Shown: positions 13,779-21,576 of the stretch, piece after piece
Layout of the letters: each line of letters opens with the position of its first letter
How positions within the stretch are numbered: position 1 is the stretch's first letter
IMG/VR virus record: IMGVR_UViG_3300031576_000268
Coordinates: 1 to 24,685 of that record
DNA length: 24,685 bases
Direction: 5' to 3' (one strand)
DNA from: a virus
Position numbers and translations under genes: made by a program
The notes under the pieces: generated by a model
Told to the model about the DNA's origin: nothing
The model's input: only the letters and a program-made list of their open reading frames with translations
Database searches by the model: none

Positions 13779-14117
13779 ATGCCAGAAAGACACACACACC
13801 GGATTGGCGATCATCTCATGGTTTGCGACGAGAGCGGCATCGTGGACTATGCCTCCAACATGCGGAAGCGCTGGGACGGTGCCTGGGTCAGGCCGAAGGG
13901 CTGGGAGACCAGGCAGCCGCAAGAGTTTGTGCGGGCCCGGAAGGATCCAGCCGCGCTGAAGGATATCCGGGCGCGGGACACGGATGCCCAGGCGTTTACG
14001 GCTCAACCTGTATTTGTGGGGTTGTCCACGGTGCGGACGAAGTCCGGGCCGGGTACTCACTTGTTCGATCCGGGCATTGGTGCAATGGAAATCGGCCAGT
14101 CCTTTCTGGTGAGATGA
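13779..14117 (+). CDS. Phage protein of unknown function
   Basis: This is a 112-residue protein with HRIGDHLMVCDESGIVDYAS (about 7-26), then MRKRWDGAWVRPKGWETRQPQE (short charged, Trp-rich core, about 28-49), RKDP, and a C-terminal strand region ending MEIGQSFLVR. VCDESG...Y.S....W.G..V....WE.R.PQ..VR...DP is a pattern I recall from small phage proteins of the structural region; the two Cys/His-poor halves do not suggest a metal site. Function is unknown. The start is preceded by GGGAGCC. Confidence 0.55.
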   Translation: MPERHTHRIGDHLMVCDESGIVDYASNMRKRWDGAWVRPKGWETRQPQEFVRARKDPAALKDIRARDTDAQAFTAQPVFVGLSTVRTKSGPGTHLFDPGIGAMEIGQSFLVR

Positions 14118-14128
14118 GTACATAGCGT

Positions 14129-15322
14129 ATGGCCAATATTGCTCTTCCAGTCACCAAATATTCGGTGCCTAGTCCTGTTGTTGCGACGGATGAGGTGGGC
14201 GGCGTGGAATATCTTCGCGTCAAGATCGATGGCGGAGGGGCCGGCGCCGCAGCCCCGGTTTTGGGAGATACGGCGTTTGGCCTCGATGTAGACGTGACCA
14301 GGATTGTCGCGCTTCCGGCGGGCGATAATAACATAGGTAACGTGGACCTTGTCACGGTGCCGGCGCCATTGAGCACGAGTGGAGGAGGTACGGAAGCGAC
14401 CGCCCTAAGGGTTACTATTGCGAATGATAGCACTGGACTTGTCTCGATCGACGATGGCGGCGGTTCTCTTAGCGTGGACGATGGTGGCGGTTCGGTTACA
14501 GTAGACGGGACAGTCACTGCGAATGCGGGGTCCGGCACATTCGTCGTGGGTGACGGCGGCGACTCGCTCACTGTCGATGGCGCCGTTTCAATCAACGGGG
14601 CTATTGATACCGAGCTTCCGCCCGCAGCGGCGCTGGCCGATAATACAGGGAATCCATCCGCCCCGGCGGTCGGCTCGTTCTTGCATGGGTTTGACGGGAC
14701 CGATTGGGAGCGGTTGCGCTGCGACGGGACAACAAAACGTCTGGAAGTGGAGGTTGAGAACAACCCGGTACTCGGCGCTGGCGCCAATAATATTGGCGAT
14801 GTGGATATAGCGAGCTTTGCTGCCGGTTCTATAACCGAAGTACAGGGGGACGTGGCCCACAACACGACGATTGCCGGCAATCCAGTAACTATTGGGGCAG
14901 AGGGGCGAAGCACTGATCGCACGGCCGTTTCGGACGGGACAGCGGCAAGACTCATGTGCGATGTGTTGGGAAAGATGATCGTGCTACCGTATGCCATTCC
15001 AGAGCGATTGGTTGACGGGGCGGTTGCGGCGGCAATGACCGGCACGGCGGACACGCAAGTGGTGGCGGCTCCGGGTGCCGGGCTGCGTAACTACATCACT
15101 CAAGTCACCATCACGAATGATCACGCAACTGTTGGGACGGTAGTAAATCTTAAGACAGCGGTAACTACCAGGTACAAGGTTTTCGCCGCTGCGGCCGGGG
15201 GCGGGGCCTCGATAACTCTCCCGTCTCCAATCAGATGTGGTGTGAATGAGGCATTCAATGCGGCTAACGTAACCACGGGTTCAAGCGTTTATGTTTCGGC
15301 ATCGGGGTTCATAGCACTATGA
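14129..15322 (+). CDS. Repetitive beta-structured phage structural protein
   Basis: This is a 397-residue protein, Gly/Ala/Val/Asp/Thr-rich. After an N-terminal segment (VEYLRVKIDGGGAG) it carries short repeats of the kind DDGGGSLSV (about residues 108-160) typical of extended beta fibres. A globular middle (VGSFLHGFDGTDWERLR) and a C-terminal beta domain (NYITQVTITNDHATVGTVVN; later VYVSASGFIAL) that looks like a receptor- or partner-binding sandwich follow. The GFDGTxWxRLR phrase recurs in many phage structural proteins. The likely role is a head or tail fibre-like virion protein. The 3' end overlaps the next gene by 4 bases (ATGA). Confidence 0.55.
   Translation: MANIALPVTKYSVPSPVVATDEVGGVEYLRVKIDGGGAGAAAPVLGDTAFGLDVDVTRIVALPAGDNNIGNVDLVTVPAPLSTSGGGTEATALRVTIANDSTGLVSIDDGGGSLSVDDGGGSVTVDGTVTANAGSGTFVVGDGGDSLTVDGAVSINGAIDTELPPAAALADNTGNPSAPAVGSFLHGFDGTDWERLRCDGTTKRLEVEVENNPVLGAGANNIGDVDIASFAAGSITEVQGDVAHNTTIAGNPVTIGAEGRSTDRTAVSDGTAARLMCDVLGKMIVLPYAIPERLVDGAVAAAMTGTADTQVVAAPGAGLRNYITQVTITNDHATVGTVVNLKTAVTTRYKVFAAAAGGGASITLPSPIRCGVNEAFNAANVTTGSSVYVSASGFIAL
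14450..14575 (+). repeat. 27-base in-frame repeats (DDGGGSLSV type)
   Basis: Two adjacent 27-base units (14450-14476 and 14477-14503) encode DDGGGSLSV and DDGGGSVTV. A third, more diverged unit (14549-14575) encodes GDGGDSLTV. The wobble bases differ between units, so they are old or selected at protein level rather than a fresh slippage. Confidence 0.7.
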
Positions 15323-16431
15323 TTCTTTCAACTCATGCTTCGAAATTAGAACGGTGGCTTGGCGTCGAGCACTGCGAGGCGATTTCAGCGCAGATGACCA
15401 ATTGGTATGGGCCGCCGATCGCAGTGGCGACAGTGCCCGGACGTGTGTTTGCCATGCCCGGCGGAGATTTCCGGGGCGTGATCAGGGCCGGTCAGTTTGC
15501 TGGGCAGTGGGATTTCTATCGTCAGCGCTGCAGGCGGATTTTCCGGCAATGGGAAAAGCGGCAGCAGCGAACGATGAATGCCGGCTTTTCGTCCCTGTCT
15601 GATTTGATCAGCGAGGCAACTACCGGCGGCAAGAGGCGAGACTTCTTATTTCAGAAGGCCGGGACAACTGGGGTTGTTGGCGCGACCAATACACTATGGT
15701 TTGTCGGGGCTCAGCCAGCCGCGGGGGCCGCAGCGGCGGCCGCTCCAGGCGGAACGATCCCGACGGATGCGACGACCGGAGCCTTTCTTTTCGTCAATCC
15801 CACCGGTGGGGACACTCTGCACTTTATTACCGGAAACACGACCGCCAGCGTTGCGGGCAATACACTTCTTTTGTACGACAGACTGTTCAGCGTCACGAAA
15901 ACCATGAATTCCACCGCAACGGAGGCGGTGACCGGGGTTCCGACCAGGTATCAAAATACTACAGCCGGCAATCCGGACAGTATCGCGGGGAATTTCCTGA
16001 TGATCGAATGCCGGACGGTGCTGGCTGCGGTGGCTCACAATTGGACGGTCTGTACCTACCTCGACCAAGCTAATGCGGCAAGTACCCTTCCATCCGTGAC
16101 GGGAAACTCGGGTAACATCGTCAATCGTCTTGATCAGCCAATACAACAGTTCTTCTGCCCGTTGGAGACCGGCGACACCGGCATCAAGGCGCTGACCCAG
16201 ATGCAAGCATCTGCATTGGTTACTACCGGGGCGATAGACTTTACTATCGGTCATCCTATAGCATTCATGCCTATGCCGATTGTCAACATCATAACTGTTT
16301 CGGATGGCATTAATTCTGCATTTAATCTAGCTCGCATTTTCGATGACGCCGCCATGGCGTTCTTGGAGATAATGAAACCGGCTACGGGCGCGACGACTTA
16401 TAATGGGGGCTTCGTTACGGTGGCGGGATGA
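15319..16431 (+). CDS. Phage structural protein of unknown role
   Basis: This is a 370-residue protein. Residues 1-85 are helical and basic toward the end (DFYRQRCRRIFRQWEKRQQR at 65-84). From M86 the sequence reads MNAGFSSLSDLISEATTGGK, continuing FQKAGTTGVVGATNTLWFVG and an Ala tract (132-144). It then becomes a long beta-rich domain with LLLYDRLFSVTKTMNSTATE and GVPTRYQNTT. This second part matches a pattern I know from uncharacterised virion proteins of tailed phages. The basic N-terminal part may be a separate domain or a fused small protein. ATGA overlaps join it to both neighbours. Confidence 0.55.
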   Translation: MILSTHASKLERWLGVEHCEAISAQMTNWYGPPIAVATVPGRVFAMPGGDFRGVIRAGQFAGQWDFYRQRCRRIFRQWEKRQQRTMNAGFSSLSDLISEATTGGKRRDFLFQKAGTTGVVGATNTLWFVGAQPAAGAAAAAAPGGTIPTDATTGAFLFVNPTGGDTLHFITGNTTASVAGNTLLLYDRLFSVTKTMNSTATEAVTGVPTRYQNTTAGNPDSIAGNFLMIECRTVLAAVAHNWTVCTYLDQANAASTLPSVTGNSGNIVNRLDQPIQQFFCPLETGDTGIKALTQMQASALVTTGAIDFTIGHPIAFMPMPIVNIITVSDGINSAFNLARIFDDAAMAFLEIMKPATGATTYNGGFVTVAG

Positions 16432-16601
16432 GAATCTTTAGGTTAAGGGGCGATCGTGTTATTTATAGGACGCAGGAGCAATGGCAGCCGACATTGACAG
16501 ACCATGACCCGAATCCACCTATTGTTCTAGAAACATCGGCCGCCGCGCCACCGGCTCCATCCGGGACACGGTTTATACTGTTATTGGGCGTTGGAGATTA
16601 A
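16428..16601 (+). CDS. Small hypothetical protein (57 aa)
   Basis: This short frame starts with ATGA overlap at the upstream stop and ends with TAA 12 bases before the next gene. It translates to 57 residues: a basic start (MRIFRLRGDRVIYRTQEQW), a Pro/Ala-rich middle and a hydrophobic end (FILLLGVGD). It fills exactly the gap between its neighbours, and such coupled small frames are common in phage structural operons. No family is recognised. The hydrophobic end is too short for a confident membrane segment. Confidence 0.5.
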   Translation: MRIFRLRGDRVIYRTQEQWQPTLTDHDPNPPIVLETSAAAPPAPSGTRFILLLGVGD

Positions 16602-16613
16602 GGTAATCGAGAT

Positions 16614-17033
16614 ATGGCTTCACAAACAAGAACGGTGAATAAGGGTCGGTTTGAGGACGGCGATGTGCCGACGGGTAGCGATTATGTCGATCTGATCGAC
16701 TCCTACCTCTCCCTGGCCGACACTGGCGCCCAGACCGTTACTTCCCTGCTCACCTTGTCCGGCGGAATCGCCACCACGACCGCTTCCGCTGCGGCAGTCG
16801 TCTGCGATACCGTCACCACCTCGGCTCAGAGGGTCACCACTCTGGGTCAGGGGACGGCCGCACCTTCATCTGGCTTCTGGATGACGGCCACGGAAGGTAA
16901 TGCTAGGTTTGATATAGCCACGACCACTCGAGCCTCCGGCGGTACCGGGGGGGCCGTTCCGGCGAGCGCTCAAGCGTTCGGACTCGTGACCATCAACGGG
17001 GTGACATACAGGATCGCCCTGTTCAACAATTGA
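16614..17033 (+). CDS. Fibre-type structural protein with a shared N-terminal motif
   Basis: This is a 139-residue protein. Residues 10-32 (K10, FEDGDVPT 13-20, DYVDLIDSYL 23-32) align position for position with the N-termini of the tail-fibre gene at 23760 and the partial gene at 24624. The rest is Thr/Ser/Ala-rich beta (SLLTLSGGIATTTASAAAVV) and ends GLVTINGVTYRIALFNN, a compact beta domain. The shared motif probably anchors the protein to a common virion site. It may be a short fibre or a head-tail collar protein. It lies just before the tail adaptor gene. AAGG about 10 bases upstream is the likely ribosome site. Confidence 0.55.
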   Translation: MASQTRTVNKGRFEDGDVPTGSDYVDLIDSYLSLADTGAQTVTSLLTLSGGIATTTASAAAVVCDTVTTSAQRVTTLGQGTAAPSSGFWMTATEGNARFDIATTTRASGGTGGAVPASAQAFGLVTINGVTYRIALFNN

Positions 17034-17039
17034 TGCAAA

Positions 17040-17741
17040 ATGCCAATCACGGATCTCCGACAGACAGTATTGTCTATCGTCAACACGGTGCAGCGGCGCC
17101 TTGGGCTGAACACGACTGCGACACTATTCGCCACGAAACATGCCACGATGCTGACGGAACTGCTGAATGAGGTGGTGGATGAGGTCAGTGACGCCGGCAA
17201 CTGGATGGAACTATTCCGGGAGACGACCGTGCTCGCGTCTTCGAGCGTCGAAGAGTATACACTCGACCCGGCGACCGGCTTAGTGAAGAATGTGTATGAA
17301 ATTCACTTCGGCTCGTCTCGTTCGGCGCTGGAAGTGGTGGAAATACAGGATATCCGTAGATTACAGAGGGGCCGGTCGTTCGGGGTGCCGCGGCAATTCG
17401 CCATTACTGGCGTTAATGCTTCCTCGGCTAATCCGTTGTTTCGGACGTATCCGATACCGGGATCATCCCAGAATAACCAGACGTTTCAGGTAGCGTACTA
17501 CACGAAGCCGGCTCTGTTCACCGCTTCTGCCGACGGGGGGACCACCCCGGGGCTTCCGGCGGCCATGCTGATACAAGGACTGTATGCGAAGGCATTGCTT
17601 GAAGAGAACGGCGGCGAACCTACCAAGCAGTACGAGACCGCGTTCGCGATCTATGAGCGCATGAAGCGGGAGGCGCTCAACCGATTCAATGCTGACACGG
17701 GAACGGATCTGCGCCTTATCCCCGGCGGGTCTAGATGGTGA
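17040..17741 (+). CDS. Head-tail adaptor (tail tubular protein A-like)
   Basis: This is a 233-residue protein with the pattern of short-tailed phage adaptors. The N-terminal helices include LNEVVDEVSDAGNWMELFRE (about 45-64) and the W.EL-type helix seen in T7 gp11-like proteins. A beta part has VEEYTLDPATGLVKNVYEIH (about 74-93), DIRRLQRGR and a YPIPGSS...FQVAYYTKP strand. The C-terminal helix has AMLIQGLYAKALLEENGGEP, followed by YETAFAIYERMKREALNRFN. Such proteins form the ring under the portal that joins the tail nozzle. The next gene is the nozzle, as expected. The ribosome site before ATG 17040 is weak. Confidence 0.7.
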   Translation: MPITDLRQTVLSIVNTVQRRLGLNTTATLFATKHATMLTELLNEVVDEVSDAGNWMELFRETTVLASSSVEEYTLDPATGLVKNVYEIHFGSSRSALEVVEIQDIRRLQRGRSFGVPRQFAITGVNASSANPLFRTYPIPGSSQNNQTFQVAYYTKPALFTASADGGTTPGLPAAMLIQGLYAKALLEENGGEPTKQYETAFAIYERMKREALNRFNADTGTDLRLIPGGSRW

Positions 17742-17745
17742 TCCC

Positions 17746-19782
17746 GTGCTCGAAGCCACATATCCCATAGCGCCGAGAGGACTGGCCACCTCCTTTACGG
17801 AGTCGGATACTCCGATCCAGTACGCCAGTCGTTTCAAGAACCGCTTTATCAATCAGGCCGGTGCCGCCGAGAAGCGCCAGGGCATTATCCAATTGGGCGC
17901 GGACGTGGGCCTGTCGCCGACCCTTGACAGCATCCACGAACTCATCGAAGTCAATGGGACGGCGACCTTGTTCGTGGCCGGAGAGGGGCGAATTTATCGG
18001 TATAATGCCGCGACATCTTCGTATAGTCAGGTCCATAGTGGGCTGAATGTATCTGCACGGGTTATGAGCGTGCAGATGAACGACAAGTTGATCTTCGTCA
18101 ACGGCGTCGATCGGAATATCTGGACTACGGACGCGTCGGTCTTCACGGAATTGCGGGCGATCGTCGAACAGGGCGAGGCGACGGCCAACACTAGTGCTGG
18201 CGCTCTGCGGGACTCTGATATCACCAACTGGATCGGCGGCACGGACGTTACGACGAACGATGTGGTTTATTACGTTCGGCAATCGGCCTTCGGTCTAGTG
18301 ACGGCCGTTACCAGTGCCGAACTCACGCACACTCGCGTGTCGGCGGCCGGGACGGGGGTCGGAGTGGGCACTGAGCCCACCTCGGGCGATGCATACGAAG
18401 TGATCGATACGGTCGAGCTGAACATCATACCTGTTGGGCGGGACTTCGATAATGCGGCCGTGACGACGACGGGCACGAATGCCAGCGTTATCGCCGTATC
18501 CGGTGTCTCTTTTGACACCACTCAGATCAGGGTTGGGGATTTCATTTCGAACACCACTCGCAACGCCGTGACCCGCGTGCTCTCCGTCAGTGCCAATGTC
18601 CGCGTCAATGATGTGGCGGCTCAGGTCGCCGGGGATTCCGTGGTGTTCCTTAAGAGCGCCATGCCTATCAGCAAGTTTGCTCATGTGCATTATTCCAGGC
18701 TCTATCACATAGACGCACGGGACGAGACCAGGATCCGCATTTCCGGGCGCAACGACCCTCACGACATGACGAGCGATGCCGGCACCCTTGACAGTGTTTC
18801 CATGTCGTATGGCGCACTCCAGCCACACGGAGACAAAATTATCGCCCTTGCCAGCTTTCAGCAATATGCGGTGCTGGTCGGGGAACGGAACATCTACGCC
18901 TTCAGCGGGACCAACCCGATCCCGGCATCGGCCCTCGCGAGCGAGGGAGATTTCAGGCCGGCTGGGCTGTTCCCTCAGGGGGCATTGACTTCCAGGGGCG
19001 CCCAATCGATCGGCAACGACATGGTATTCGTCAGCCGCGACGGCCTTCAGGCGTTTCGGCAGGAAGCGGACGCAAGCAACTTGACCAGGAGCAACCTGTC
19101 CGAGGCCATACGGACGACCCTGCGGGATGAGTTGGAAGATGCGACGGAAATAGTACTGTTTCACTACCCGCGCCGAAGCTGGCTCGGCATCAAAGTGGAC
19201 TCGCAGCTCTATATTTACAGCTATTCGGCTCAGATAGACCAAGCTATCGGGGAGAACAACTTCCCGCTCGGATCGTGGTCAGTGTTTGATGGGCTGTTCG
19301 CCAGGCAGAAGGACTATTTTGTTCGGTCTAACGGCCAACTGATCTGCTGCGGCGCGAATGGGAAGGTGTACAGGTACGATCGGGGCACGTACAACGACGA
19401 CGGCACGAGCATCGCAACAGAGGTGAGGACCGCATGGCTTTCCCTTGAAGAGCCTAGAACGAGTGTGCGGGTAAAGCAGCTTCAATACATAAAGCCTCTA
19501 TTGGAAGTAGGGGCGAATATATCCTATACTGTGCGTGTCGAGGCGCCGTATGATTCCGAAAGCACGGACACGGCCACCATCGCAGCGTCCGTTGCTTCGT
19601 CGCCTATAGGGCTCGCGGCGGTCGGGACGGCCATCGTGGGCGGGTCGCCCATCGCCAATGTCAAGGTTCCTCTAAGGGCCAGGGGAGAGCGCTTCAGGTT
19701 GACTTTCACGAACGATACCACGACTGGGCCGGACATTATCAGCAAATATACGATGTATGCTAATCTGCGAGGAAAACAATAG
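17746..19782 (+). CDS. Tail nozzle / stabilisation protein (P22 gp10-like, tail tubular B role)
   Basis: This is a 678-residue protein from the GTG at 17746. It begins LEATYPIAPRGLATSFTESD and SRFKNRFINQAGAAEKRQG, the usual start of short-tailed phage nozzle proteins. It then repeats beta-propeller-like blades (LFVAGEGRIYRYNAATSSY, LIFVNGVDRNIWT), an inserted beta domain, and propeller strands such as YAVLVGERNIYAFSG and FVSRDGLQAFR. The late YIYSYSAQIDQAIGENNFPL and SWSVFDGL complete it. It would form the tube end that crosses the host surface. An in-frame ATG at 17689 is possible, but its extra 19 residues lie in the overlap with the adaptor gene and do not look conserved. Confidence 0.75.
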   Translation: MLEATYPIAPRGLATSFTESDTPIQYASRFKNRFINQAGAAEKRQGIIQLGADVGLSPTLDSIHELIEVNGTATLFVAGEGRIYRYNAATSSYSQVHSGLNVSARVMSVQMNDKLIFVNGVDRNIWTTDASVFTELRAIVEQGEATANTSAGALRDSDITNWIGGTDVTTNDVVYYVRQSAFGLVTAVTSAELTHTRVSAAGTGVGVGTEPTSGDAYEVIDTVELNIIPVGRDFDNAAVTTTGTNASVIAVSGVSFDTTQIRVGDFISNTTRNAVTRVLSVSANVRVNDVAAQVAGDSVVFLKSAMPISKFAHVHYSRLYHIDARDETRIRISGRNDPHDMTSDAGTLDSVSMSYGALQPHGDKIIALASFQQYAVLVGERNIYAFSGTNPIPASALASEGDFRPAGLFPQGALTSRGAQSIGNDMVFVSRDGLQAFRQEADASNLTRSNLSEAIRTTLRDELEDATEIVLFHYPRRSWLGIKVDSQLYIYSYSAQIDQAIGENNFPLGSWSVFDGLFARQKDYFVRSNGQLICCGANGKVYRYDRGTYNDDGTSIATEVRTAWLSLEEPRTSVRVKQLQYIKPLLEVGANISYTVRVEAPYDSESTDTATIAASVASSPIGLAAVGTAIVGGSPIANVKVPLRARGERFRLTFTNDTTTGPDIISKYTMYANLRGKQ

Positions 19783-20325
19783 ATGGGCCTGGGGATCATA
19801 TCGGACCTGTTCGGATCTTCGTCCAGCAAGAAGATGAAGAAGGCGCTGGCGATGCAGAAGAATTTGATCAACGCCATGATCAATACTGGCAATCCGCTGT
19901 TCAAGAAGATGCTTGCCGAACAGAAGTCTGCAATGAGCATGGATTTTGCCAATGCTATCCAGGAACTGCGGACCGCCGATCGTCGTTATGGTCTGCTCAA
20001 CCCGGAACGGCGCGATGAAGCCGTCTCGCAAGCGTTCGGTCAGTTCGGGGAGGACCTGGGTCAGCGTGCGGGCGAGCAGGTCCGGAACTATCTTGCTATG
20101 GCGAGCGGCGCCAATCAGAACATGCTTGGCCTACTGGGTCCCCTGGCCGAGTTGCAGAAGAACAGGCAGGCCGGACTCCTGTCCGGCGGGCTAGAAGCCG
20201 CCATCCTGGGCGGGGAGAGTCTCTTCGGAGAGAAGCCGTTAGGCGGTTCCTCGTCGTGGATCGCCGATCTGTTCGGAGCGAAAAAGCCGGCGTGGCCCAT
20301 AACATACACCAGCGGCTATGTGTAA
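19783..20325 (+). CDS. Putative internal virion / ejection protein, small
   Basis: This is a 180-residue protein. It has a short hydrophobic N-terminus (GLGIISDLFGSSS), a Lys/Met/Ala-rich amphipathic helical region (KKMKKALAMQKNLINAM; later FANAIQELRTADRRYGLLNP), and a Gly/Leu-rich middle (NQNMLGLLGPLAELQKNRQ). The Ala/Gly-rich C-terminal stretch is LLSGGLEAAILGGESLFG. The helical, mildly hydrophobic character and the position between nozzle and the two larger candidates fit the three-gene ejection sets of short-tailed phages. No family motif is certain. The ATG directly follows the upstream stop (TAGATG), with GAGGA about 10 bases ahead. Confidence 0.5.
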   Translation: MGLGIISDLFGSSSSKKMKKALAMQKNLINAMINTGNPLFKKMLAEQKSAMSMDFANAIQELRTADRRYGLLNPERRDEAVSQAFGQFGEDLGQRAGEQVRNYLAMASGANQNMLGLLGPLAELQKNRQAGLLSGGLEAAILGGESLFGEKPLGGSSSWIADLFGAKKPAWPITYTSGYV

Positions 20326-20334
20326 GGCGGGATC

Positions 20335-21576
20335 ATGGCAACTGTTCTAGATGTGCTATCGGGACCGGCTGGCGTGCCGCAAGGCGCTGCCGGAACCCCT
20401 CCAGCGGAAGACTACGCCTCGGTCATGGGCGGGTATCGGGACAGGATTTCCTCGATCTTGCAGCAATCCCAGCCCGGAGGGTGGGATATAGCGCGAGCGC
20501 TTGCGAGGTCTATCAATCCCGCCACTCCGTCCTTCGGGCAGAACGTGCAGGACATCACCACGGCCAGAATGGCGCCCCAATTGAAGGCGCTGGAACTGGA
20601 AATGGGGATACACGAGAAGATCATGGTTCACGCCGAAGAAGCTGCAGCGCGCGGCGACGCGCAAGCCGAGGACCTTAAGACTCTGGTGTCGACGTACTCG
20701 ATAGAGAAGCTCCCACCGGGGGCACAGCAGCAGTTCTGGCAGAACGTGGAGGACGATCCGGACGACATAAGCGATGATTCGAACAAGAACCGGCGGATAT
20801 TCCAAAGGGCGTTCACGGGCTTGGACCCGGATACCCTGGCCGATGAGATGGAGACGACCCCGGCCATGAAGAACGCGCTGGCATTGGGTTATGAGGAAGG
20901 AACGCCGGAATATAACGATTACATATTGAAAGCCACGGTTGATCGGCCGCCGCTGATAAACATGGCTGAGACACTGCAATTGGCCCAAGGTAAGGCCATG
21001 ATCGAGCTTGACCTGGAACAGTTCAAGGCGGAGGCCAGCGAAGTTGAGCGGGGAGAGGCTTTGCAGCCGAGGCTGCAATCGATGGCATTGCTTCTGGAGG
21101 GCAATCCGGATTTGACGACGGGTCCGGTCACGGAGGCGCTCATGCCGTTCCGTCAAGCGCTGGCGGAAATGGGCTGGAGCGCCGATCCGAACCTGTCGGC
21201 TCTGGAGCAGATACAGTCCGGGATGGCGTACCTCGTTCCTAGAATGAGGGTTGTCGGATCCGGCACGACGACGGACAGGGACATGGAGTTTTTCCGGAAG
21301 GCCGCACCGAACATGAAGAATACCAGAGAAAGCAACGTTGTGCTCGCTCGCACCATGATGCAGATACAGGAGCGTAACAGGGACGCCCTGGAGATGGGAC
21401 GGGCGTATTACGGGGAACATGGCACCAGGGTTGGCATGAATGATTTCATAGAGCAGGAGCTGGGGCCGTTGTTTCCCCATCCTAGAGGGCAGGAAGATGT
21501 CGACGAATACGAGCCCGGGACGGTGTTCTTCTGGGATGGCCGATTTCTTGTGAAATCGAGTGAGGCCGCTGAATGA
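20335..21576 (+). CDS. Putative internal virion protein, middle
   Basis: This is a 413-residue, mostly helical, acidic protein. Gln/Ala-rich helices (DYASVMGGYRDRISSILQQS) lead to a conserved C-terminal part at about 305-335 (RVVGSGTTTDRDMEFFRKAA, then PNMKNTRESN). G-GTTTDRDME.F..A.P....T.E.N is a phrase I recognise at the C-terminus of phage internal virion proteins and related structural proteins. A final beta segment (GTVFFWDGRFLVK) closes it. It probably travels with the DNA at infection, together with the 19783 and 21573 products. The 3' end overlaps the next gene by 4 bases. Confidence 0.6.
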   Translation: MATVLDVLSGPAGVPQGAAGTPPAEDYASVMGGYRDRISSILQQSQPGGWDIARALARSINPATPSFGQNVQDITTARMAPQLKALELEMGIHEKIMVHAEEAAARGDAQAEDLKTLVSTYSIEKLPPGAQQQFWQNVEDDPDDISDDSNKNRRIFQRAFTGLDPDTLADEMETTPAMKNALALGYEEGTPEYNDYILKATVDRPPLINMAETLQLAQGKAMIELDLEQFKAEASEVERGEALQPRLQSMALLLEGNPDLTTGPVTEALMPFRQALAEMGWSADPNLSALEQIQSGMAYLVPRMRVVGSGTTTDRDMEFFRKAAPNMKNTRESNVVLARTMMQIQERNRDALEMGRAYYGEHGTRVGMNDFIEQELGPLFPHPRGQEDVDEYEPGTVFFWDGRFLVKSSEAAE

